Below, in pieces: positions 26,570 through 39,100 of a DNA stretch of 64,000 nt. Every line of letters begins with the position of its first letter. Positions within the stretch are counted from its first letter, which is position 1. Source of the DNA: Rhodiola kirilowii. Taxonomy: Eukaryota; Streptophyta; Magnoliopsida; Saxifragales; Crassulaceae. Under the pieces are notes generated by a model. It was not told the DNA's origin. It did not search any database and was given only the letters and a program-made list of their open reading frames with translations. The stretch is from assembly GCA_033675215.1 (NCBI GenBank), contig JAUCNB010000023.1, forward strand, positions 124,001-188,000, in the 5' to 3' direction. Made by a program: the position numbers and the translations under genes.

Positions 26570-29500
26570 CTTGGGACGAACAAAGACAAACTTTAGTCTC
26601 ATTCTAAGGTTTGTATAAGTTACTCCCAAGTTAGTCTAAGTTCGTCCCAAGTTAGTCTCTTTCTAAGGACGAACTTAGATAAACCTTAGAATGAGACTAA
26701 CAAGACTAACTTGGGACGCACAAAGATAAACTTTAGTCTCATTCTAAAGTTTGTATAAGTCCATCCCAAGTTAGTCTCTTTCTAAGGACGAACTTAGACA
26801 AACCTTAGAATGAGACTAACGAGACTAACTTGGGACGAATAAAGACAAACTTTAGTCTCATTCTAAGGTTTGTATAAGTTCGTCCTAAGTTAGTCTAAGT
26901 TCGTCCCATGTTAGTCTCTTTCTAAGGACGAACTTAGATAAACCTTAGAATGAGACTAATGGGACTAACTTGGGACGAACAAAGACAAACATTAGTCCCA
27001 TTCTAAGGTTTGTATAAGTTCATCCCAAGTTAGTCTCTTTCTAAGGACGAACTTAGACAAACCTTAGAATGAGACTAACGAGACTAACTTGGGATGAATA
27101 AAGACAAACTTTAGTCTCATTCTAAGGTTTGTATAAGTTCATCCCAAGTTAGTCTAAGTTCCTCCCAAGTTAGTCTCTTTCTAAGGACGAACTTAGACAA
27201 ACCTTAAAATAAGACTAACGAGACTAACTTGGGACGAACAAAGAGAAACTTTAGTCACATTCTAAGGTTTGTATAAGTTCATCCCAAGTTAGTCTAAGTT
27301 CGTCCCAAGTTAGTCTCAATCTAAGGAAGAACTTAGATAAACCTTAGAATGAGACTAACGAGACTAACTTGGGACGAACAAAGACACACTTTAGTCTCAT
27401 TCTAAGGTTTGTATAAGTTCGCCCCAAGTTAGTCTAAGTTCGTCCCAAGTTAGTCTCTTTCTAAGGACGAACTTAGACAAACCTTTGAATGAGACTAACG
27501 AGACTAACTTGGGACGAACAAAGACAAACTTTAGTCTCATTCTAAAGTTTGTATAAGTTCGTCCCAAGTTAGTCTCTTTCTAAGGGCGAACTTAGACAAA
27601 CCTTAGAATGAGACTAACGAGACTAACTTGGGGCGAACAAAGACAAACTTTAGTCTCATTCTAAGGTTTGTATAAGTTCGTCCCAAGTTTGTCTCTTTCC
27701 AAGGACGAACTTAGATAAACCTTAGAATGAGACTAACGAGACTGAATTGGGACGAACAAAGACAAACTTTTGTCTCATTCTAAGGTTTGTGTAAGTTCGT
27801 CCCAAGTTAGTCGAAGTTCGTCCCAAGTTAGTCTCTTTCTAAGGACGAACTTAGATAAACTTCAGAATGAGACTAACGAGACGAACTTGGGACGAACAAA
27901 GACATACTTTAGTCTCATTCTAAGGTTTGTATAAGTTCGTCCCAAGTTAGTCTAAGTTCGTCCCAAGTTAGTCTCTTTCTAAGGACGAACTTAGATAAAC
28001 CTTAGAATGAGACTAACGAGACAAACTTGGGACGAACAAAGACAAACTTTAGTCTCATTCTAAGGTTTGTATAAGTTCGTCCCAAGTTAGTCTAAGTTCG
28101 TCCCAAGTTAGTCTCTTTCTTAGGACGAACTTAGGCAAACCTTAAAATGAGACTAACGAGACTAACTTGGGACGAACAAAGACAAACTTTAGTCTCATTC
28201 TAAGGTTTGTATAAGTTCATCCCAAGTTAGTCTAAGTTCGTCCCAAGTTAGTCTCTTTCTAAGGATGAACTTAGATAAACCTTAGAATGAGACTAACGAG
28301 ACTAACTTGGGACGAACAAAGACAAACTTTAGTCTCATTCTAAGGTTTGTGTAAGTTCGTCCCAAGTTAGTCGAAGTTCGTCCCAAGTTAGTCTCTTTCT
28401 AAGGACGAACTTAGATAAACCTTAGATAGAGACTAACGAGACTGACTTGGGACGAACAAAGACAAACTTTTGTCTCATTCTAAGGTTTGTGTAAGTTCAT
28501 CCCAAGTTAGTCGAAGTTCGTCCCAAGTTAGAGTCTTTCTAAGGACGAACTCAGATAAACTTTAGAATGAGACTAACGAGACGAACTTGGGACGAACAAA
28601 GACAAACTTTAGTCTCATTCTAAGGTTTGTATAAGTTCTTCCCAAGTTAGTCTAAGGTCGTCCCAAGTTAGTCTCTTTCTAAGGACGAACTTAGATAAAC
28701 CCTAGAATGAGACTAACGAGACTAACCTGGGACGAACAAAGACAAACTTTAGTCTCATTCTAAGGTTTGTATAAGTTCGTCTCAAGTTAGTCTAAGTTCG
28801 TCCCAAGTTAGTCTCTTTCTAAGGAAGAACTTAGATATACCTTAGAATGAGACTAACGAGACCAACTTGGGACGAACAATGACAAACTTTAGTCTCATTC
28901 TAAGGTTTGTATAAGTTCGTCCCAAGTTAGTCTAAGTTCGTCCCAAGTTAGTCTCTTTCAAAGTACGAACTTAGATAAACCTTAGAATGAGACTAACAAG
29001 ACTAACTTGGGACGAACAAAGACAAACTTTAGTCTCATTCTAAGGTTTGTATAAGTTCGTCCCAAGTTAGTCTAAGTTCGTCCCAAGTTAGTCTCTTTCT
29101 AAGGATGAACTTAGATAAACCTTAGAATGAGACTAACGAGACTAACTTGGGACGAACAAAGACAAACTTTAGTCTCATTCTAAGGTTTGTGTAAGTTCGT
29201 CCCAAGTTAGTCGAAGTTCGTCCCAAGTTAGTCTCTTTCTAAGGACGAACTTAGATAAACCTTAGAATGAGACTAACGAGACTGACTTGGGACGAACAAA
29301 GACAAACTTTTGTCTCATTCTAAGGTTTGTGTAAGTTCATCCCAAGTTAGTCGAAGTTCGTCCCAAGTTAGAGTCTTTCTAAGGACGAACTCAGATAAAC
29401 TTTAGAATGAGACTAACGAGACGAACTTGGGACGAACAAAGACAAACTTTAGTCTCATTCTAAGGTTTGTATAAGTTCTTCCCAAGTTAGTCTAAGGTCG

Positions 29501-32500
29501 TCCCAAGTTAGTCTCTTTCTAAGGACGAACTTAGACAAACCATAGAATGAGACTAACGAGACTAACTTGGGACGAACAAAGACAAACTTTAGTCTCATTC
29601 TAAGGTTTGTATAATTTCATCCAAAGTTAGTCTAAGTTCGTCCCAAGTTAGTCTCAATCTAAGGACGAACTTAGATAAACCTTAGAATGAGACTAACGAG
29701 ACTAACTTGGGACGAACAAAGACAAACTTTAGTCTCATTCTAAGGTTTGTATAAGTTCGTCCCAAGTTAGTCTAAGTTTGTCCCAAGTTAGTCTCTTTCT
29801 AAGGACGAACTTAGACAAACCTTAGAATGAGAGTAACGAGACTAACTTGGGACGAACAAAGACAAACTTTAGTCTCATTCTAAGGTTTGTATAAGTTACT
29901 CCCAAGTTAGTCTAAGTTCGTCCCAAGTTAGTCTCTTTCTAAGGACGAACTTAGATAAACCTTAGAATGAGACTAACAAGACTAACTTGGGACGCACAAA
30001 GATAAACTTTAGTCTCATTCTAAAGTTTGTATAAGTCCATCCCAAGTTAGTCTCTTTCTAAGGACGAACTTAGACAAACCTTAGAATGAGACTAACGAGA
30101 CTAACTTGGGACGAATAAAGACAAACTTTAGTCTCATTCTAAGGTTTGTATAAGTTCGTCCTAAGTTAGTCTAAGTTCGTCCCAAGTTAGTCTCTTTCTA
30201 AGGACGAACTTAGATAAACCTTAGAATGAGACTAATGAGACTAACTTGGGACGAACAAAGACAAACTTTAGTCCCATTCTAAGGTTTGTATAAGTTCATC
30301 CCAAGTTAGTCTCTTTCTAAGGACGAACTTAGACAAACCTTAGAATGAGACTAACGAGACTAACTTTGGACGAATAAAGACAAACTTTAGTCTCATTCTA
30401 AGGTTTGTATAAGTTCGTCCTAAGTTAGTGTAAGTTCGTCCCAAGTTAGTCTCTTTCTAAGGACGAACTTAGATAAACCTTAGAATGAGACTAACGAGAC
30501 TAACTTGGGACGAACAAAGACAAACTTTGGTCTCATTCTAAGGTTTGTATAAGTTCATCCCAAGTTAGTCTAAGTTCCTCCCAAGTTAGTCTCTTTCTAA
30601 GGACGAACTTAGACAAACCTTAGAATAAGACTAACGAGACTAACTTGGGACGAACAAAGAGAAACTTTAGTCACATTCTAAGGTTTGTATAAGTTCATCC
30701 CAAGTTAGTCTAAGTTCGTCCCAAGTTAGTCTCAATCTAAGGAAGAACTTAGATAAACCTTAGAATGAGACTAACGAGACTAACTTGGGACGAACAAAGA
30801 CACACTTTAGTCTCATTCTAAGGTTTGTATAAGTTCGCCCCAAGTTAGTCTAAGTTCGTCCCAAGTTAGTCTCTTTCTAAGGACGAACTTAGACAAACCT
30901 TTGAATGAGACTAACGAGACTAACTTGGGACGAACAAAGACAAACTTTAGTCTCATTCTAAAGTTTGTATAAGTTCGTCCCAAGTTAGTCTCTTTCTAAG
31001 GGCGAACTTAGACAAACCTTAGAATGAGACTAACGAGACTAACTTGGGACGAACAAAGACAAACTTTAGTCTCATTCTAAGGTTTGTATAAGTTCGTCCC
31101 AAGTTTGTCTCTTTCTAAGGACAAACTTAGATAAACCTTAGAATGAGACTAACGAGACTGACTTGGGACGAACAAAGACAAACTTTTGTCTCATTCTAAG
31201 GTTTGTGTAAGTTCGTCCCAAGTTAGTCGAAGTTCGTCCCAAGTTAGTCTCTTTCTAAGGACGAACTTAGATAAACTTCAGAATGAGACTAACGAGACGA
31301 ACTTGGGACGAACAAAGACATACTTTAGGCTCATTCTAAGGTTTGTATAAGTTCGTCCCAAGTTAGTCTAAGTTCGTCCCAAGTTAGTCTCTTTCTAAGG
31401 ACGAACTTAGATAAACCTTAGAATGAGACTAACGAGACAAACATGGGACGAAGAAAGACAAACTTTAGTCTCATTCTAAGGTTTGTATAAGTTCGTCCCA
31501 AGTTAGTCGAAGTTCGTCCCAAGTTAGTCTCTTTCTTAGGACGAATTAGGCAAACCTTAAAATGAGACTAACGAGACTAACTTGGGACGAACAAAGACAA
31601 ACTTTAGTCTCATTCTAAGGTTTGTATAAGTTCATCCCAAGTTAGTCTAAGTTCGTCCCAAGTTAGTCTCTTTCTAAGGATGAACTTAGATAAACCTTAG
31701 AATGAGACTAACGAGACTAACTTGGGACGAACAAAGACAAACTTTAGTCTCATTCTAAGGTTTGTGTAAGTTCGTCCCAAGTTAGTCGAAGTTCGTCCCA
31801 AGTTAGTCTCTTTCTAAGGACGAACTTAGATAAACCTTAGAATGAGACTAACGAGACTGACTTGGGACGAACAAAGACAAACTTTTGTCTCATTCTAAGG
31901 TTTGTGTAAGTTCATCCCAAGTTAGTCGAAATTCGTCCCAAGTTAGAGTCTTTCTAAGGACGAACTCAGATAAACTTTAGAATGAGACTAACGAGACGAA
32001 CTTGGGACGAACAAAGACAAACTTTAGTCTCATTCTAAGGTTTGTATAAGTTCTTCCCAAGTTAGTCTAAGGTCGTCCCAAGTTAGTCTCTTTCTAAGGA
32101 CGAACTTAGATAAACCTTAGAATGAGACTAACGAGACTAACCTGGGACGAACAAAGACAAACTTTAGTCTCATTCTAAGGTTTGTATAAGTTCGTCTCAA
32201 GTTAGTCTAAGTTCGTCCCAAGTTAGTCTCTTTCTAAGGAAGAACTTAGATATACCTTAGAATGAGACTAACGAGACCAACTAGGGACGAACAATGACAA
32301 ACTTTAGTCTCATTCTAAGGTTTGTATAAGTTCGTCCCAAGTTAGTCTAAGTTCGTCCCAAGTTAGTCTCTTTCAAAGTACAAACTTAGATAAACCTTAG
32401 AATGAGACTAACGAGACTGACTTGGGACGAACAAAGACAAACTTTTGTCTCATTCTAAGGTTTGTGTAAGTTCATCCCAAGTTAGTCGAAGTTTGTCCCA

Positions 32501-33100
32501 AGTTTGAGTCTTTCTAAGGACGAACTCAGATAAACTTTAGAATGAGACTAACGAGACGAACTTGGGACGAACAAAGACAAACTTTAGTCTCATTCTAAGG
32601 TTTGTATAAGTTCATCCCAAGTTAGTCTAAGGTCGTCCCAAGTTAGTCTCTTTCTAAGGACGAACTTAGATAAACCTTAGAATGAGACTAACGAGACTAA
32701 CCTGGGACGAACAAAGACAAACTTTAGTCTCATTCTAAGGTTTGTATAAGTTCGTCTCAAGTTAGTCTAAGTTCGTCCCAAGTTAGTCTCTTTCTAAGGA
32801 AGAACTTAGATATACCTTAGAATGAGACTAACGAGACCAACTTGGGACGAACAATGACAAACTTTAGTCTCATTCTAAGGTTTGTATAAGTTCGTCCCAA
32901 GTTAGTCTAAGTTCGTCCCAAGTTAGTCTCTTTCAAAGTACGAACTTAGACAAACTTTAAAATGAGACTAACGAGACTAACTTGGGACGAACAAAGACAA
33001 ACTTTAGTCTCATTCTAAGGTTTGTATAAGTTCGTCCCAAGTTAGTCTAAGTTCGTCCCAAGTTAGTCTCTTTCCAAGGACGAACTTAGATAAACCTTAG
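26570..33100. repeat. 3.3-3.4 kb higher-order unit, two tandem copies
   Basis: The rare words tactcccaag (26621, 29897) and gtccatccc (26761, 30037) are 3276 apart. Markers further right (aagagaaact at 27241 and 30657; gaatgagact at 27725 and 31141) are 3416 apart, because the second copy holds one extra 140-bp monomer. The outer limits are approximate. Confidence 0.8.
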
Positions 33101-36100
33101 AATGAGACTAACGAGACTAACTTGGGACGAACAAAGACAAACTTTAGTCTCATTCTAAGGTCTGTATAAGTTCGTCCCAAGTTAGTCTCTTTCTAAGGAC
33201 AAACTTAGACAAACCTTAGAATGAGACTAACGAGACTAACTTGGGACGAACAAAGACAAACTTTAGTCTCATTCTAAGGTTTGTATAAGTTAGTCCCAAT
33301 TTAGTCTAAGTTCGTCCCAAGTTTGTCTCTTTCTAAGGACGAACTTAGATAAACCTTAGAATGAGACTAACGAGACTAACTTGGGATGCACAAAGACAAA
33401 CTTTAGTCTCATTCTAAAGTTTGCATAAGTTCGTCCCAAGTTAGTCTCTTTCTAAGGACGAACTTAGACAAACCTTAGAATGAGACTACCAGACTAACTT
33501 GGGACGAATAAAGACAAACTTTAGTCTCTTTCTAAGGTTTGTATAAGTTCGTCCCAAGTTAATCTAAGTTCGTCCCAAGTTAGTCTCTTTCTAAGGACGA
33601 ACTTAGATAAACCTTAGAATGAGACTAACGAGACTGACTTGGGACGAATAAAGACAAACTTTTGTCTCATTCTAAGGTTTGTGTAAGTTCGTCCCAAGTT
33701 AGTCTCTTTCTAAGGACGAACTTAGATAAACTTTAGAATGAGACTAACGAGACGAACTTGGGACGAACAAAGACATACTTTAGTCTCATTCTAAGGTTTG
33801 TATAAGTTCGTCCCAAGTTAGTCTAAGTTTGTCCCAAGGTAGTCTCTTTCTAAGGACGAACTTAGATAAACCTTAGAATGAGACTAACGAGACTAACTTG
33901 GGACGAACAAAGACAAACTTTAGTCTCATTCTAAGGTTTGTATAAGTTCGTCCCAAGTTAGTCTAAGTTCGTCCCAAGTTAGTCTCTTTCTAAGGACAAA
34001 GTTAGGCAAACCTTAAAATGAGACTAACGAGACTAACTTGGGACGAACAAAGACAAACTTTAGTCTCATTCTAAGGTTTGTATAAGGTCATCCCAAGTTG
34101 GTCTAAGTTCGTCCCAAGTTAGTCTCTTTCTAAGGACGAACTTAGATAAACCTTACAATGAGACTAACGAGACTAACCTGGGACGAACAAAGACAAACTT
34201 TAGTCTCATTCTAAGGTTTGTATAAGTTCATCCCAAGTTAGTCTAAGTTCGTCCCAAGTTAGTCTCTTTCTAAGGACGAGATAAACCTTTGAATGAGACT
34301 AACGAGACTAACTTGGGACGAACAAAGACAAACTTTAGTCTCATTCTAAAGTTTGTATAAGTTCGTCCCAAGTTAGTCTCTTTCTAAGGACGAACTTAGA
34401 CAAACCTTAGAATGAGACTACGATACTAACTTGGGACGAATAAAGACAAACTTTAGTCTCATTCTAAGGTTTGTATAAGTTCGTCCCAAGTTAATCTAAG
34501 TTCGTCCCAAGTTAGTCTCTTTCTAAGGACGAACTTAGATAAACCTTAGAATGAGACTAACGAGACTGACTTGGGACGAATAAAGACAAACTTTTGTCTC
34601 ATTCTAAGGTTTGTGTAAGTTCGTCCCAAGTTAGTCTAAGTTCGTCCCAAGTTAGTCGAAGTTCGTCCCAAGTTAGTCTCTTTCTAAGGACGAACTTAGA
34701 TAAACTTTAGAATGAGACTAACGAGACGAACTTGGGACGAACAAAGACATACTTTAGTCTCATTCTAAGGTTTGTATAAGTTCGTCCCAAGTTAGTCTAA
34801 GTTTGTCCCAAGTTAGTCTAAGTTTGTCCCAAGGTAGTCTCTTTCTAAGGACGAACTTAGATAAACCTTAGAATCAGACTAACGAGACAAACTTGGGACG
34901 AACAAAGACAAACTTTAGTCTCATTCTAAGGTTTGTATAAGTTCGTCCCAAGTTAGTCTAAGTTCGTCCCAAGTTAGTCTCTTTCTAAAGACGAACTTAG
35001 ACAAACCTTAGAATGAGACTAACGAGACTAACTTGGGACGAACAAAGACAAACTTTAGTCTCATTCTAAGGTTTGTATAAGTTCATCCCAAGTTAGTCTA
35101 AGTTCCTCCCAAGTTAGTCTCTTTCTAAGGACGAACTTAGACAAACCTTAGAATGAGACTAACAAGACTAACTTGGGACGAACAAAGACAAACTTTAGTC
35201 TCATTCTAAGGTTTGTATAAGTTCATCCCAAGTTAGTCTAAGTTCGTCCCAAGTTAGTCTCAATCTAAGGAAGAACTTAGATAAACCTTAGAATGAGACT
35301 AACGAGACTAACTTGGGACGAACAAAGACAAACTTTAGTCTCATTCTAAGGTTTGTATAAGTTCGCCCCAAGTTAGTCTAAGTTGGTCCCAAGTTAGTCT
35401 CTTTCTAAGGACGAACTTAGACAAACCTTTGAATGAGACTAACGAGACTAACTTGGGACGAACAAAGACAAACTTTAGTCTCATTCTAAAGTTTGTATAA
35501 GTTCGTCCCAAGTTAGTCTCTTTCTAAGGGCGAACTTAGACAAACCTTAGAATGAGACTAACGAGACTAACTTGGGACGAACAAAGACAAACTTTAGTCT
35601 CATTCTAAGGTTTGTATAAGTTCGTCCCAAGTTTGTCTCTTTCTAAGGGCGAACTTAGACAAACCTTAGAATGAGACTAACGAGACTAACTTGGGACGAA
35701 CAATGACAAACTTTTGTCTCATTCTAAGGTTTGTGTAAGTTCGTCCCAAGTTAGTCGAAGTTCGTCCCAAGTTAGTCTCTTTCTAAGGACGAACTTAGAT
35801 AAACTTTAGAATGAGACTAACGAGACTAACTTGGGACGAACAAAGACAAACTTTAGTCTCATTCTAAGGTTTGTATAAGTTCGTCCCAAGTTAGTCTCTT
35901 TCTAAGGACGAACTTAGACAAACCTTAGAATGAGACTAACGAGACTAACTTGGGACGAACAAAGACAAACTTTAGTCTCATTCTAAGGTTTGTATAAGTT
36001 AGTCCCAATTTAGTCTAAGTTCGTCCCAAGTTAGTCTCTTTCTAAGGACGAACTTAGATAAACCTTAGAATGAGACTAACGAGACTAACTTGGGACGCAC

Positions 36101-39100
36101 AAAGACAAACTTTAGTCTCATTCTAAAGTTTGTATAAGTTCGTCCCAAGTTAGTCTCTTTCTAAGGGCGAACTTAGACAAACCTTAGAATGAGACTAACG
36201 AGACTAACATGGGACGAACAAAGACAAACTTTAGTCTCATTCTAAGGTTTGTATAAGTTCGTCCCAAGTTAATCTAAGTTCGTCCCAAGTTAGTCTCTTT
36301 CTAAGGACGAACTTAGATAAACCTTAGAATGAGACAAATGAGACTAACTTGGGACGAAGAAAGACAAACTTTAGTCCCATTCTAAGGTTTGTATAAGTTC
36401 GTCCCAAGTTAGTCTAAGTTCGTCCCAAGTTAGTCTCTCTCTAAGGACGAACTTAGATAAACCTTAGAATGAGACTAACGAGACTAACTTGGGACAAACA
36501 AAGACAAACTTTAGTCTCATTCTAAGGTTAGTCTAAGTTCGTCCCAAGTTAGTCCCTTTCTAAGGACGAACTTAGATAAACCTTAGAATGAGACTAACGA
36601 GACTGACTTGGGACGAAAAAAGACAAACTTTAGTCTCATTCTAAGGTTTGTATAAGTTCGTCCCAAGTTAGTCTAAGTTCATCCCAAGTTAGTCTCTTTC
36701 TAAAGACGAACTTAGATAAACCTTAGAATGAGACTAACGAGACTAACTTGGGACGAACAAAGACAAACTTTAGTCTCATTCTAAGGTTTGTATAAGTTAG
36801 TCCCAAGTTAGTCTAAGTTCGTCCCAAGTTAGTCTCTTTCTAAGGACGAACTTAGATAAACCTTAGAATGAGACTAACAAGACTAACTTGGGACGCACAA
36901 AGATAAACTTTAGTCTCATTCTAAAGTTTGTATAAGTTCATCCCAAGTTAGTCTCTTTCTAAGGACGAACTTAGACAAACCTTAGAATGAGACTAACGAG
37001 ACTAACTTGGGACGAATAAAGACAAACTTTAGTCTCATTCTAAGGTTTGTATAAGTTCGTCCTAAGTTAGTCTAAGTTCGTCCCAAGTTAGTCTCTTTCT
37101 AAGGACGAACTTAGATAAACCATAGAATGAGACTAATGAGACTAACTTGGGACGAACAAAGACAAACTTTAGTCCCATTCTAAGGTTTGTATAAGTTCAT
37201 CCCAAGTTAGTCTCTTTCTAAGGACGAACTTAGACAAACCTTAGAATGAGACTAACGAGACTAACTTGGGACGAACAAAGACAAACTTTAGTCTCATTCT
37301 AAAGTTTGTTTAAGTTCGTCCCAAGTTAGTCTCTTTCTAAGGACGAACTTAGACAAACCTTAGAATGAGACTAACGAGACTAACTTGGGACGAATAAAGA
37401 CAAACTTTAGTCTCATTCTAAGGTTTGTATAAGTTCGTCCTAAGTTAGTCTAAGTTCGTCCCAAGTTAGTCTCTTTCTAAGGACGAACTTAGATAAACCT
37501 TAGAATGAGACTAACGAGACTAACTTGGGACGAACAAAGACAAACTTTGGTCTCATTCTAAGGTTTGTATAAGTTCATCCCAAGTTAGTCTAAGTTCCTC
37601 CCAAGTTAGTCTCTTTCTAAGGACGAACTTAGACAAACCTTAGAATGAGACTAACGAGACTAACTTGGGACGAACAAAGACAAACTTTAGTCTCATTCTA
37701 AGGTTTGTATAAGTTCGTCCCAAGTTTGTCTCTTTCTAAGGACGAACTTAGATAAACCTTAGAATGAGACTAACGAGACTGACTTGGGACGAACAAAGAC
37801 GAACTTTTGTCTCATTCTAAGGTTTGTGTAAGTTCGTCCCAAGTTAGTCGAAGTTCGTCCCAAGTTAGTCTCTTTCTAAGGACGAACTTAGATAAACTTC
37901 AGAATGAGACTAACGAAACGAACTTGGGACGAACAAAGACATACTTTAGTCTCATTCTAAGGTTTGTATAAGTTCGTCCCAAGTTAGTCTAAGTTTGTCC
38001 CAAGTTAGTCTCTTTCTAAGGACGAACTTAGATAAACCTTAGAATGAGACTAACGAGACAAACTTGGGACGAACAAAGACAAACTTTAGTCTCATTCTAA
38101 GGTTTGTATAAGTTCGTCCCAAGTTAGTCTAAGTTCGTCCCAAGTTAGAGTCTTTCTAAGGACGAACTTAGATAAACTTTAGAATGAGACTAACGAGACG
38201 AACTTGGGACGAACAAAGACAAACTTTAGTCTCATTCTAAGGTTTGTATAATGTCATCCCAAGTTAGTCTAAGTTCGTCCCAAGTTAGTCTCTTTCTAAG
38301 GATGAACTTAGATAAACCTTAGAATGAGACTAACGAGACTAACTTGGGACGAACAAAGACAAACTTTAGTCTCATTCTAAGGTTTGTGTAAGTTCGTCCC
38401 AAGTTAGTCGAAGTTCGTCCAAAGTTAGTCTTTTTCTAAGGACGAACTTAGATAAACCTTAGAATGAGACTAACGAGACTGACTTGGGACGAACAAAGAC
38501 AAACTTTTGTCTCATTCTAAGGTTTGTGTAAGTTCATCCCAAGTTAGTCGAAGTTCGTCCCAAGTTAGAGTCTTTCTAAGGACGAACTTAGATAAACTTT
38601 AGAATGAGACTAACGAGACGAACTTGGGACGAACAAAGACAAACTTTAGTCTCATTCTAAGGTTTGTATAAGTTCATCCCAAGTTAGTCTAAGGTCGTCC
38701 CAAGTTAGTCTCTTTCTAAGGACGAACTTAGATAAACCTTAGAATGAGACTAACGAGACTAACCTGGGACGAACAAAGACAAACTTTAGTCTCATTCTAA
38801 GGTTTGTATAAGTTCGTCTCAAGTTAGTCTAAGTTCGTCCCAAGTTAGTCTCTTTCTAAGGAAGAACTTAGATATACCTTAGAATGAGACTAACGAGACC
38901 AACTTGGGACGAACAATGACAAACTTTAGTCTCATTCTAAGGTTTGTATAAGTTCGTCCCAAGTTAGTTTAAGTTCGTCCCAAGTTAGTCTCTTTCAAAG
39001 TACGAACTTAGACAAACCTTAGAATGAGACTAACGAGACTAACTTGGGACGAACAAAGACAAACTTTAGTCTCATTCTAAGGTTTGTATAAGTTCGTCCC

